From Streptomyces tendae (GTDB lineage: Bacteria > Actinomycetota > Actinomycetes > Streptomycetales > Streptomycetaceae): a stretch of DNA of 64,000 bases. Positions 1 through 7,870 of this stretch are shown here, in pieces (within the stretch, counting starts at the first letter, position 1; each line of letters begins with the position of its first letter). Position numbers and translations under genes: made by a program. A model generated the notes under the pieces. It saw only the letters and a program-made list of their open reading frames with translations, was not told the origin of the DNA and did not search any database. The stretch is taken from assembly GCF_008632955.1 (NCBI RefSeq), contig NZ_CP043959.1, positions 3,906,001 through 3,970,000 of the forward strand, given 5' to 3'.

Positions 1-621
1 CGACGGGGGCAGCTGATCGCAGAACCACCGCCAGTGCCGGTCCCCGGAGTGGATGAAGAACACCGCACAGAACAGGGCCAGGGCGAGCACCGTGAGGACC
101 TCCACCACCCGCCCCACACCGCTGAGCGCGGTGCTCACCACGGTCGCGCGATGGCTGGACAGCAGATCGCCGACACGGGACTGGAGGTCGTCGAACACGG
201 TCGGGGACAGGCGGAACGGCGGCTGCTCCAGCCGCCGCTCGACCCGGTCCACGCCGGACACGAACTCCTTCTCCAGCGTGGTGCGTTGCCCGGCGATGGT
301 CTCGGCCACCAGGGCGAGGCCGCCGAGCACCAGTGCCAACCCGCCGACGACCGCGGCCGCCACGGCGAGCGCGCGCGGCATGCCCCGGGCGAACAGGCCG
401 GCCACGGGACGGAGCACCGCGGTGAACACCAGGCCGAGGAAGACGGCGACCGCGATGCGGTGGAACTGCCCCAGCACCGAGAACGCGGCCCGTACGACGA
501 ACCCGACGGCGATCAGCCGCCACGCGTACGCGGCGGCGGTCCGCAGTGCATCCGGCACCCGCGCGACGGTGCCGTGTGCGCGGGGGCCGGGCGGGGCGGC
601 CGGATCGGGGGGCGTGGACAT
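1..621 (-). CDS. AI-2E family transporter, N-terminal part
   Basis: The reading frame is open from an ATG at 621 to the window edge, so about 207 N-terminal residues are visible and the C-terminus lies outside. After a short Pro/Ala-rich cytoplasmic start come hydrophobic segments near residues 30-50, 55-75, 80-100 and 175-195. The last one is followed by a segment reading FIHSGDRHWRW, which resembles the middle of AI-2E/YdiK/PerM family (PF01594) permeases. Members export small molecules or act as Na+/H+ antiporters, and the substrate cannot be told from sequence. It lies downstream of the TetR gene on the same strand with a gap of about 110 bp and may belong to the same unit. The family call is from partial sequence. 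Confidence 0.75.
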   Translation of the reverse strand, partial: MSTPPDPAAPPGPRAHGTVARVPDALRTAAAYAWRLIAVGFVVRAAFSVLGQFHRIAVAVFLGLVFTAVLRPVAGLFARGMPRALAVAAAVVGGLALVLGGLALVAETIAGQRTTLEKEFVSGVDRVERRLEQPPFRLSPTVFDDLQSRVGDLLSSHRATVVSTALSGVGRVVEVLTVLALALFCAVFFIHSGDRHWRWFCDQLPPS

Positions 622-730
622 CTCCTGCCACGTACCACGGGGAGTCCCCGGGGCAACGCGGGCGGCGCGGGATTCGCCCGCATGGTCACCGCGCGAGGGT
701 CGCGGACGCACACCGCCCCCGGTCGTACGG

Positions 731-1341
731 TCACACTCGCTCCAGCATCTCCTCCGTCATCGAGCGGGCGTCCCGCAGGCACCGGCTGTCGCCTTCCAGG
801 CCCGCCCGGACCATCGCTCCTTCCAGCAGGAACGCCACATGCCGCGCGGTCGTCCGGGCGGTGTCGGGCCGGCCGGGCAGCAGCGCCCTGAGGTGCTCCC
901 CGATCAGCCGCTCCACCTCCTCCTTGTGCCGGCGCACCTGGGTCCGGCCCTCGTGTCGGCGGGCATCTCCCCGGCGGCGTTGAGCAGCCCGCACCCGCGG
1001 AAGTCCTCCCCGTCCCCGCTGTCGGCGCCGTCGATGTAGGTGTCGAACACGGCGAGCACGCCGTCGCGGGGATCCGGCGACGGCCCCACCCGCGCGCGGT
1101 ACCGCTCCAGCCAGGCCTCGTGCCGTCCGTCCAGATACGCCCGTACGAGGTCGGACTTGGACGAGAAGTTGTTGTAGAGGCTCATCTTCGCCACCCCGGC
1201 TTCGGCGGTGATGGTGTCGATGCCGGTGGCCGTCACGCCGTCGCGGTAGAAGCGCCGCCCCGCGGCCACGAGGATCCGCTCTCGCGCCGGCCGCCGCCTT
1301 CCCGTGCCCGGTGTTCCCGGCGCCTGCTGCCGTTCGGTCAT
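731..1341 (-). pseudogene. TetR/AcrR family regulator, frameshifted
   Basis: The ATG at 1341 opens a TetR-type N-terminal helix-turn-helix (residues about 20-60, including GVAKMSLYNNF). This frame runs correctly to about position 955. The remaining C-terminal ligand-binding part (from RRHKEEVERL to MTEEMLERV, stop at 731) continues in another frame. Restoring one C in the run at about 950-956 joins both halves into an ordinary protein of about 203 residues, so this may be a single-base loss or a base-calling error. It is divergent from the alpha/beta hydrolase at 1441, with a palindrome between them, and is probably an autoregulated repressor of that gene. Confidence 0.8.
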
Positions 1342-1356
1342 GGCCTCCCCTCACTG

Positions 1357-1372
1357 GGTAGACTGGTCTACC
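1357..1372. promoter_or_regulatory. Palindromic operator in the TetR/hydrolase divergent promoter
   Basis: GGTAGACTGGTCTACC is a 7-bp inverted repeat with a 2-bp centre, lying 15 bp upstream of the TetR start and 68 bp upstream of the hydrolase start. A further half-site TAGTCTAC follows at 1373-1380. This is the usual architecture of a TetR operator that controls both divergent genes. The protein-site pairing is inferred from position. Confidence 0.7.
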
Positions 1373-1440
1373 TAGTCTACGGGGCGCGGCGCGTCCGAAC
1401 GGCCGCCACCGTCCCTCCGCCCCCGGCCCTCGAGGAAGGC

Positions 1441-2316
1441 ATGATGACGACCTTGACCGACCACCTCATCGTCGACGGAGCCCGTGTGGCCTACCGGGAG
1501 GGCGGCAGCGGCGAGCCGGTGGTCTTCATCCACGGCACGCCCTCCCACTCCTACGAGTGGCGCGAGGTCGTCCCTCACGTGGAAGCGGCCGGTCACCGCA
1601 CCCTCACCTACGACCTGCTGGGGTACGGCCTCTCCGAACGCCCGGCGCACCGGGACACCTCGGTCGCCGCCCAGAGCGATCTCCTGGGCCAGCTCCTCGA
1701 CGCCCTGGGCCTCGACCGGGTCAGTCTCGTCGCGCACGACATCGGCGGCGCCGTCGCCCTGCGCTTCGCCCTCGCGTACCCCGGCCGGGTGCGGCGCCTG
1801 ATGGTGATGGACTCGGTCAGCTACGACTCGTGGCCCTCCGCCACCTGGCGCCGGATCATCGACGAGGACCTGGACGACCACGCGGCCATGCCGCAGGAGG
1901 CGTTCGACGACCTGCTGACCCGGCAACTGACGATGACGGTCGCCGACAAGTCGCTGATGACCGGCGACGTCCTGCGGGCCTACCTGGCGCCCCACGCGTC
2001 CCGGCTGGGCCGCGCCTCCTTCTTCGAGCACCAGGTACGCCACTACGACTCCCGGTACACCGAGGAGATCACCGACCGGCTCGGCGGGCTCACCCTGCCC
2101 GTCCGCATCCTGTGGGGCGCGGAGGACGAGTGGCAGCCCGTGCGCTACGCCGAACGTCTGCGCGACGACATCCCCGGCGCCGAGCTCGTCGTGATCCCCG
2201 GCGCCGGCCACTTCCTCATGGAGGACGCCCCCGGGCGTGTCGTCCGCGAGGTCATCGACTTCCTCGCCTCCGGCGGTGAGGAGGACACCGAGGGATCGCC
2301 CGGACCGGCGCGGTGA
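1441..2316 (+). CDS. Alpha/beta hydrolase, haloalkane dehalogenase/epoxide hydrolase-like
   Basis: A 291-residue cytosolic alpha/beta-hydrolase fold protein. Visible motifs are the oxyanion HGTP (about residue 31), a nucleophile elbow HDIGG with Asp at about residue 100, and GAGH with the catalytic His at about 257. An aspartate nucleophile is typical of haloalkane dehalogenases and epoxide hydrolases rather than of serine esterases. The start is ATG at 1441 (a second ATG follows directly), preceded by GAGGAAGG. An in-frame extension upstream to 1120 crosses the operator and the TetR gene and is rejected. It is divergent from the TetR gene and is its likely target. The natural substrate is unknown. 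Confidence 0.87.
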   Translation: MMTTLTDHLIVDGARVAYREGGSGEPVVFIHGTPSHSYEWREVVPHVEAAGHRTLTYDLLGYGLSERPAHRDTSVAAQSDLLGQLLDALGLDRVSLVAHDIGGAVALRFALAYPGRVRRLMVMDSVSYDSWPSATWRRIIDEDLDDHAAMPQEAFDDLLTRQLTMTVADKSLMTGDVLRAYLAPHASRLGRASFFEHQVRHYDSRYTEEITDRLGGLTLPVRILWGAEDEWQPVRYAERLRDDIPGAELVVIPGAGHFLMEDAPGRVVREVIDFLASGGEEDTEGSPGPAR

Positions 2317-2319
2317 GTG

Positions 2320-2838
2320 TCAGCGGCCGGTCGTGCCGTCGAGGAGTTCGCGCAGGATGTCCGCGTGTCCCGCGTGCCGGCCGGTCTCCTCGATCATGTG
2401 GGTGAGGGCCCAGCGGACGCTGGGGGCCGGGCGGCCCGGACGACGCCGGGGGAGAGGGGCGCCGAGGTCGGTGCAGCGGTCGAGGACACCGTCGGCCCGC
2501 TCGACCGCCTCCCGGTACCGCGCCACGACGTCGGCGACGCCGTCCTCGGGCGCGGCGCGGAACGTCGACGGCCAGTCCGTCACCGTCTCCCCGAGGAACA
2601 GCGAGCGTTCCACCCACGTCAGATGGTTGAGCAGGCCGAGCAGGTTCGTCCCCGACGGCACCAGGGCGGTGCGCACCCGTGGCTCGGGCGCGTCCTCGAC
2701 CTTCGCGGCGACGGACGCCCGCAGGTAGTCGAGGAAGGCGCGCAGGACCTCGGCCTCGCCGCCGCCCGTCCGGGGCGGCGGGGTGTCGCGACGCCGGCGA
2801 CGGCGTTCGGTGCCGGGCACGGTGGTCTCCTCCCTCAT
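2320..2838 (-). CDS. DinB family protein (DUF664)
   Basis: A 172-residue protein of the DinB/YfiT-like four-helix-bundle superfamily. The stretch LLGLLNHLTWVERSLFLGE and the later RWALTHMIEETGRHAGHAD carry the His residues that form the metal site in this family. The family often acts as thiol-dependent transferases or has no known role. It starts 6 bp after the stop of the methyltransferase at 2845, so the two are very likely co-transcribed. The N-terminus is Arg-rich and unusually long, so a start a little downstream is possible. Confidence 0.8.
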   Translation of the reverse strand: MREETTVPGTERRRRRRDTPPPRTGGGEAEVLRAFLDYLRASVAAKVEDAPEPRVRTALVPSGTNLLGLLNHLTWVERSLFLGETVTDWPSTFRAAPEDGVADVVARYREAVERADGVLDRCTDLGAPLPRRRPGRPAPSVRWALTHMIEETGRHAGHADILRELLDGTTGR

Positions 2839-2844
2839 GCGCGG

Positions 2845-3471
2845 TCAGGCGGTGCGGCGGACGAGCAGCACATGGTCGGTCACCTCGGCGGTGCGGCCGT
2901 CCGGACCCGCCGCGACGCGGCGGGACGCGTCCGCCCGCTCCACCGTCCAGACCGACGGGTCGAGGTCCATCTCCGCCGCGACCTCCCGCGCACTCGGGTG
3001 ACGGATGGCGGGGTCCTGGTCCCACGACCACGGGGCGGTCGAGCCGTGGTCCACCACCAGCAGGCGGCCGCCCGTCCGCAACGCCCGGGCGGCCGAGCTC
3101 AGGACGGCCGACCGCTCCAGGTCGTAGGGCGTGTGCAGGTAGTGCGCGGTGACCAGGTCGAACGTGCCGGGCGGGAACGACGCGCGCAGGTCCAGCCGTA
3201 CGGCCGTGACCCGGTCGTGCAGGCCGTGCGAGCGGGCCAGGGCGGTGAGCCGCCCGACCGCGACGGCCGAGATGTCCGCCGCGGTGACCCGCCAGCCCCG
3301 GCGGGCCAGCCACAGCGCGTCGCCGCCGGAGCCGCAGCCCAGGTCCAGGGCGTCGCCGGGCCGCAGCCCCGTCACCGTCTCCGTCAGGCGGACATTGGGG
3401 GAGGGGCGGTCCGCGGCCGGCCGGGCCGCGTGGACGCCGTCCCAGAAGGTGACCGCATCGGTTGTGCTCAT
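2845..3471 (-). CDS. Class I SAM-dependent methyltransferase
   Basis: A 208-residue methyltransferase with a Rossmann SAM-binding core. Motif I is LDLGCGSGGDALWLA (about residues 42-56), followed by an acidic loop at the end of strand 2 (AADIS) and a motif-IV-like region around HYLHTPYDLE. The layout resembles TehB/thiopurine-type small methyltransferases, but the acceptor cannot be identified. It is first in a two-gene unit with the DinB protein and is divergent from the XRE-cupin regulator at 3560. Confidence 0.85.
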   Translation of the reverse strand: MSTTDAVTFWDGVHAARPAADRPSPNVRLTETVTGLRPGDALDLGCGSGGDALWLARRGWRVTAADISAVAVGRLTALARSHGLHDRVTAVRLDLRASFPPGTFDLVTAHYLHTPYDLERSAVLSSAARALRTGGRLLVVDHGSTAPWSWDQDPAIRHPSAREVAAEMDLDPSVWTVERADASRRVAAGPDGRTAEVTDHVLLVRRTA

Positions 3472-3534
3472 CAGGACTCCTCAGGTCGTCGGGAGCCCCA
3501 GTGTCGGCAGCCGTACACCGATCCGGCACGGAAT

Positions 3535-3551
3535 CTTGCCGTTGTGGCAAG
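3535..3551. promoter_or_regulatory. Inverted repeat upstream of the XRE-cupin gene
   Basis: CTTGCC and GGCAAG form a perfect 6-bp inverted repeat around GTTGT, ending 8 bp before the regulator start codon and 64 bp from the divergent methyltransferase start. It is a candidate autoregulatory operator. No Shine-Dalgarno sequence fits between it and the ATG. Confidence 0.55.
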
Positions 3552-3559
3552 CTGGCCCG

Positions 3560-4159
3560 ATGGACCGCCGGACGGACGACGACGTGCTCGACGCCGTGGG
3601 AACACGGCTCCGCGCCCTGCGCCGGGCCCGCGGACTCACCCTCGCGGACGTGGCGGCGACGACCGGCGTGTCCGAGAGCACCCTGTCCCGGCTGGAGAGC
3701 GGACAGCGCCGGGCGACCCTGGAGCTGCTGCTGCCGCTGTCCCGGACCTACGACGTCCCGCTGGACGACCTCGTGGGCGCACCCCGCACCGGTGACCCGC
3801 GGATCCATCTGAAGCCGGTCACCCGGTTCGGGATGACCTTCGTCCCGCTGTCCCGCCGCCCGGGCGGGGTCCACGCCTTCAAGATGATCATCCCCGCCCG
3901 GCCGGACCCCGCCGAACCGACGCCCCAGACCCACGAGGGCTTCGAGTGGCTCTACGTCCTCAGCGGCCGGCTGCGGCTCCTCGTCGGTGAGCGTGACCTG
4001 ACGCTGTCACCCGGTGAGGCGGCCGAGTTCGACACCTCCCTGCCGCACTGGCTGGGCAGCGCGGACGGCGACACGGTCGAACTGCTCGTCCTGTTCGGCC
4101 TCCAGGGCGTACGCGCCCACCTCCGCACCGGTCCACGCGCCGGACGCGACCGGCCGTGA
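3560..4159 (+). CDS. XRE family regulator with C-terminal cupin domain
   Basis: A 199-residue protein with an N-terminal helix-turn-helix (residues about 12-66, including VSESTLSRLESGQ) and a C-terminal cupin (about 105-180, with HEGFEWLYVLSG and a second-motif region SLPHWLGS). HTH-cupin proteins sense a small ligand or metal in the cupin and often control adjacent metabolic genes, here probably the divergent methyltransferase/DinB pair. The start is ATG at 3560. The near absence of a leader after the inverted repeat suggests leaderless translation. The gene is followed at once by a long hairpin terminator. Confidence 0.88.
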   Translation: MDRRTDDDVLDAVGTRLRALRRARGLTLADVAATTGVSESTLSRLESGQRRATLELLLPLSRTYDVPLDDLVGAPRTGDPRIHLKPVTRFGMTFVPLSRRPGGVHAFKMIIPARPDPAEPTPQTHEGFEWLYVLSGRLRLLVGERDLTLSPGEAAEFDTSLPHWLGSADGDTVELLVLFGLQGVRAHLRTGPRAGRDRP

Positions 4160-4160
4160 G

Positions 4161-4203
4161 CACGCGGAAGGCCCCCGTCCTCCGGACGGGGGCCTTCCGC
4201 GTG
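4161..4203. terminator. Perfect 20-bp stem, bidirectional terminator
   Basis: A perfect 20-bp inverted repeat with a 3-nt loop (arms 4161-4180 and 4184-4203) begins 1 bp after the XRE-cupin stop codon. It also lies downstream of the convergent GlsB-type gene ending at 4252, so it can serve both strands. Confidence 0.9.
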
Positions 4204-4251
4204 GCAGGCGGCTGCCTGCGGTGGTGTCACCTCACACCGGTGCATGCGCGG

Positions 4252-4536
4252 TCAGGCGTGCGCGTGACCGCCCCGGTGGCTGCGACCCGCGAACACCCGG
4301 TACAGGGCAAGGAGAATGACGGAGCCGATGATGGCCGCGATCCACGTGGACAGATCGAAGAAGCCGTCGATGGAGTCCACCCCGAAGATCACCTTGCCGA
4401 GGAAGCCACCCAGCAGACCTCCCGCGATACCGATGAGCATGGTGATGATGATGCCGCCCGGGTCCTTGCCCGGCATGAGCGCCTTGGCGATGGCGCCGGC
4501 AATCAGACCGATGAAAATCCAAGCGATGATGCCCAT
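4252..4536 (-). CDS. GlsB/YeaQ/YmgE family stress-response membrane protein
   Basis: A 94-residue transglycosylase-associated family protein with three predicted hydrophobic helices and Gly-rich packing segments (GGIIITMLIGIAGG, GGLLGGFLGK), ending in a basic, His-rich tail. Small proteins of this family sit in the cell membrane and are commonly induced by envelope or osmotic stress. The start at 4536 is chosen because GGGAG precedes it and the mature sequence begins MGIIAWIFIGL as in relatives. It is monocistronic. Confidence 0.9.
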   Translation of the reverse strand: MGIIAWIFIGLIAGAIAKALMPGKDPGGIIITMLIGIAGGLLGGFLGKVIFGVDSIDGFFDLSTWIAAIIGSVILLALYRVFAGRSHRGGHAHA

Positions 4537-4600
4537 CAAAAGACTCCCTTGTAGTCGGTTCGTCGAACGTGTTTCCACGATTCGCGCCTTCTAACAGGAG

Positions 4601-5464
4601 TCAGCTCGCCGTGACATCGGTGTGCAGCAGATGGTGGTCGGAGTACTCGCTGTCCAGCACCTCGTGCCCCAGCGCCGAAACGCCCCTCAGGAACACGTAG
4701 TCGAACTTGCTCTGCCAGTCGGTCGTCGGCTTGCAGTCGCCGGCGGAGGACGGCCGGCAGCCGGCGTCCGTGTCCTCGGCGAGCGCCCACATCGGGGCGA
4801 GTTCGGGGGACTCCGGTACGGCGTTGAAGTCGCCGAGCACGATCGCGCGGTCGTACCGCGCGACCTGCGGCGCGAGCACCCGGGTCTGCTCCTCGCGCAC
4901 CGACTCCTGACGCCGCTGTGCCAGGTGCGTGTTGAAGACCCGCACCGGCTGTCCGGCCACCTCGGTGGTCACGGCGAGGTAACCGCGGTCCTCCGACCCG
5001 CCGTGCGGGTACTCCTCGAGGACGACGTCGGTCATCGGGGCCGCAGACAGCAGTGCCTGCCCGTAGCCCCCCGGCTTCCACGGAGCTCCCCCGCAGCGGC
5101 TCCAGTTGCGCAGCACCGGACCGTACTCGACGTGGTAGTCCAGCCCGTGCAGGTTGGCCAGGTGGTCCCTGATCCGCTCGACGTCCCGCACACACGCCTC
5201 CTGCAGGCCGACGATCTGCGGCGCGTACCTGGCGATCTCCGCCGCACGGTCGACGTTGTCCTGGTCGCAGGGGTTGCAGAGGTTCCACGTCATGACCCGG
5301 TTCGGCACCACGTCCTTGGCGGCGTCGGCCGGCACCGTCCTGGCGAAGGGGAGACCGACGGGTGTGCTGGGACCCAGCACCAGCATGCCGGTCACCGCCA
5401 CGGCGCCCGCGAGCAACCACGCACCCCTACCGAACACCCCCGCCTCCTCGACATGGACCCGCAC
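4601..5464 (-). CDS. Secreted endonuclease/exonuclease/phosphatase-fold enzyme
   Basis: A DNase I-like (EEP, PF03372) protein of about 287 residues. Catalytic motifs occur in order: TWNLCNP, LQEAC with the metal-binding Glu, FNTHLA, GDFNAVP and a final SDHHLL. An N-terminal hydrophobic segment (about residues 15-33) looks like a signal peptide, so the enzyme probably acts outside the membrane on a phosphodiester such as DNA, sphingomyelin or an inositol phosphate. The frame opens with GTG at 5464, but GTG at 5437 has a better ribosome binding site (GAGGAGG) and may be the true start. Six Cys residues in the mature part could form disulfides. Confidence 0.85.
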   Translation of the reverse strand: MRVHVEEAGVFGRGAWLLAGAVAVTGMLVLGPSTPVGLPFARTVPADAAKDVVPNRVMTWNLCNPCDQDNVDRAAEIARYAPQIVGLQEACVRDVERIRDHLANLHGLDYHVEYGPVLRNWSRCGGAPWKPGGYGQALLSAAPMTDVVLEEYPHGGSEDRGYLAVTTEVAGQPVRVFNTHLAQRRQESVREEQTRVLAPQVARYDRAIVLGDFNAVPESPELAPMWALAEDTDAGCRPSSAGDCKPTTDWQSKFDYVFLRGVSALGHEVLDSEYSDHHLLHTDVTAS

Positions 5465-5603
5465 CGCTCCCGGTGTCTCCTGCGACGAGGGTAGGCGACG
5501 AGGGTGTCAGCAGCGTGTGAGGGCCGCCCGTCCGCACGGGCAAGGGGAGTTGACGCCGCTTGGGACGACGGGCGCGGGGGAGCGGTCCGTGACCGGACCG
5601 CCG

Positions 5604-6069
5604 TCAGCCGTACATCGCCAGGCGGTGGAAGGCATCCAGCGCCGCGTCGACGGCGTGGGGTCGCGGACAGCCGCAGGCGTCAAGGGCGTTCCACCGCTGG
5701 AGGTTGACAGCGACGCACCACTGCCGGCCGCCGTGCCCCCAGTACGTCTCCTGTCCCGGGCCCGGGGTCTCCAGCGGGTGCAGACCGACGCCGTAGTCGA
5801 TCGTCCTCCCCTCCTGTGAGACGACGGGAACGGTGCGCCGCATCTCCGCCGGCGAGGACGGGCCGACGATCTCACCGGCCGGCAGCAGGGCATGGAAGCG
5901 GTTGAGGTCCGAGACGGTCGAGACCAGGGACGCCGAGGGGCCCGCCCACGACATGTCGTGAATGCTGTGATCGCGGCGGGCAGACCGGTCACCTTCTCCA
6001 ACAGCTGCCCCAACAGCAGGCAGTTGGTGTTGGACTACACCCCCGGTGTGCCGCCCGGGAACATCGAGG
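5604..6069 (-). pseudogene. Serine hydrolase (beta-lactamase-like) remnant
   Basis: A C-terminal fragment of a class C beta-lactamase/D-alanyl-D-alanine carboxypeptidase-type hydrolase. The piece PGGTPGV-stop-SNTNCLLLGQLLEKVTG matches the family region just after the active site but has an in-frame TAG where Tyr or a similar residue is expected. A frameshift near 5975 then moves to the frame that reads DMSWAGPSASLVSTVSDLNRF through YWGHGGRQW to the TGA at 5604. The N-terminal half with the SxxK serine is missing. This is a decayed gene rather than a simple base error. Confidence 0.75.
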
Positions 6070-6133
6070 CCGCCGTCGAGCGGCTGACGGCTCGCCCTCG
6101 CCGGGGAGGACGAACGCCTCCCCGGCGGTGTGC

Positions 6134-7291
6134 TCAGCGGCGTCCGCGGGTGTTGAGCCGGGCCGCCTGACGCGTCAGATGGTCGCGCTCGGCGAGGTTC
6201 GGGGCCTTCAGCGCGGCCTCGGCGTACAGCGCCGCCGCCGTCTCCGGGTCCCCGTCTCGCTCGTGGAGGTACGCCGCGACCGCCGCGTACCGGGGCAGCG
6301 AGTCGTCCAGGACCGCGAGCTCCGCCAGCCCGGCGCGCGGCCCGTCGGCCTCGCCGACGGCCACCGCGCGGTTGAGCCGCACCACCGGGCTGCCGGTCAG
6401 CCGGACGAGTTCGTCGTACCACTCGACGATCTGCACCCAGTCCGTCTCCTCGGCGCTGCGCGCGTCGGCGTGCAGCGCCGCGACGGCGGCCTGCGCCTGG
6501 AACTCGCCCAGCCGGTCACGGGCCAGGGCCGCCTGGAGGATGCCGATGCCCTCGGCGATCAGGGTCGTGTCCCACCGGCCGCGGTCCTGCTCGGCGAGCG
6601 GCACCAGGCTTCCGTCGGGCGCGGTACGGGCCGCCCGCCGCGCGTGGTGGAGCAGCATGAGCGAGAGCAGCCCCGCCACCTCCGGGTGGTCGATCACGGC
6701 CGCGAGCTGCCGGGTGAGCCGGATCGCCTCGGCCGCCAGGTCGACATCGCCCGAATAGCCCTCGTTGAACACCAGGTACAGGACCCGCAGCACCGTGGAC
6801 ACGTCGCCGGGCCTGTCGAACCGCACACCGGAGACGGTGCGCTTGGCACGGCTGATGCGCTGCGCCATGGTCGCCTCCGGTACCACGTACGCCTGCGCGA
6901 TCTGCCGCGTGGTCAGTCCGCCGACGGCCCGCAGGGTGAGCGCGACCGCGGACGCCGGCGTCAGCGACGGGTGGGCGCACAGGAAGTACAGCCGGAGCGT
7001 GTCGTCCACCGAGGGCGCGGGCCCGGGCGGCGGCTCCTCCTCGACCCGGTCCTCACGCCTGCGGCGCGCGGTGTCGGCCCGCGTCGCGTCGAGGAACCGG
7101 CGCCAGGCCACGGTGACCAGCCAGCCCTGCGGATCGCGCGGCGGGTCCTCCGGCCAGACGCGGACCGCCTCCACCAGCGCCTCCTGCACGGCGTCCTCGG
7201 CCGCCGCGAAGTCCGCTCCGCGGCGGCCGAGGATCCCGAGCACACGCGGGGTGAGCGCCCTCAGCAGCGCCTCGTCCATCGGCTCGATCAC
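6134..7291 (-). CDS. ECF-family RNA polymerase sigma factor with C-terminal extension (ECF42 type)
   Basis: A sigma factor of about 385 residues with region 2 (AAEDAVQEALVEAVRVWPEDPP), region 4 (SLTPASAVALTLRAVGGLTTRQIA) and a long TPR-like C-terminal extension (DUF6596, from RFDRPGDV onward). This is the known ECF42 arrangement, in which the sigma gene follows a DGPF/YCII-domain gene and no anti-sigma factor is present. The start is taken as GTG at 7291 because it overlaps the TGA of the preceding gene (GTGA), implying translational coupling; an ATG at 7279 is an alternative. It probably directs a small regulon that includes its own operon. Confidence 0.9.
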   Translation of the reverse strand: MIEPMDEALLRALTPRVLGILGRRGADFAAAEDAVQEALVEAVRVWPEDPPRDPQGWLVTVAWRRFLDATRADTARRRREDRVEEEPPPGPAPSVDDTLRLYFLCAHPSLTPASAVALTLRAVGGLTTRQIAQAYVVPEATMAQRISRAKRTVSGVRFDRPGDVSTVLRVLYLVFNEGYSGDVDLAAEAIRLTRQLAAVIDHPEVAGLLSLMLLHHARRAARTAPDGSLVPLAEQDRGRWDTTLIAEGIGILQAALARDRLGEFQAQAAVAALHADARSAEETDWVQIVEWYDELVRLTGSPVVRLNRAVAVGEADGPRAGLAELAVLDDSLPRYAAVAAYLHERDGDPETAAALYAEAALKAPNLAERDHLTRQAARLNTRGRR

Positions 7292-7695
7292 TCGGTGACG
7301 GTGGGGTGCGCGGTGAGGAAGGGACGCACCTCGAGCCACTCGTGGATCGGCCTGCCGCCCGCACCGGGCGCGGCCGACAGCTCCCCGGCCAGTGCGACGG
7401 CGCGCTCATGGCTGTCGACGTCGATCACCATCCACCCGGCGATGAGGTCCTTGGTCTCGGCGAACGGCCCGTCGGTCACCGGCGGACGCCCCTCGCCGTC
7501 GTACCGGACCCACGACCCCCCGGGCGCCAGCGCCTGGCCGTCGACGAACTCGCCGGTCTTCTCCAGCCGGGCGGCGAAGTCGTTCATGTACCGCACGTGG
7601 GCCGAGATCTCCTCCGGGGTCCACTGGTCCATCGGAACGTTGTTCACCGGGTCCGGAGCGCCGCGGTAGTGCTTCAGCAGCAGGTACTTGGCCAT
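7288..7695 (-). CDS. YCII/DGPF-domain protein, partner of the ECF sigma factor
   Basis: A 135-residue YCII-like protein beginning MAKYLLLKHYRGAP, with a DGPF-type core (VTDGPFAETKDLIAGWMVIDVDS) and an ending region HEWLEVRPF. DGPF proteins are the conserved partners of ECF42 sigma factors, but their biochemical role is unsettled. The start at 7695 has GAGGAGAG upstream. The stop overlaps the GTG of the sigma gene by 4 nt, so both are translated from one message. Confidence 0.9.
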   Translation of the reverse strand: MAKYLLLKHYRGAPDPVNNVPMDQWTPEEISAHVRYMNDFAARLEKTGEFVDGQALAPGGSWVRYDGEGRPPVTDGPFAETKDLIAGWMVIDVDSHERAVALAGELSAAPGAGGRPIHEWLEVRPFLTAHPTVTE

Positions 7696-7870
7696 CGTGG
7701 TTCTCTCCTCGGTGCTGGTGCGACCCATTGTCGTCGCGTCCACAGCGGGGACGGAGCCGGACGGCGGTTCTCGACATCACCGGCGAAGATTTTTTCCAGG
7801 CGTCCGGACGGGATGCGTGGCGTCGCGTCGCGTGTGCATGGTGGGAGGGTCCGAGGCCACGGGAGCCACC

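Noticed and set aside
1120..1440. An N-terminal extension of the alpha/beta hydrolase.
   Set aside because: It reads through the TetR gene and operator, and the family start with its ribosome binding site is at 1441.
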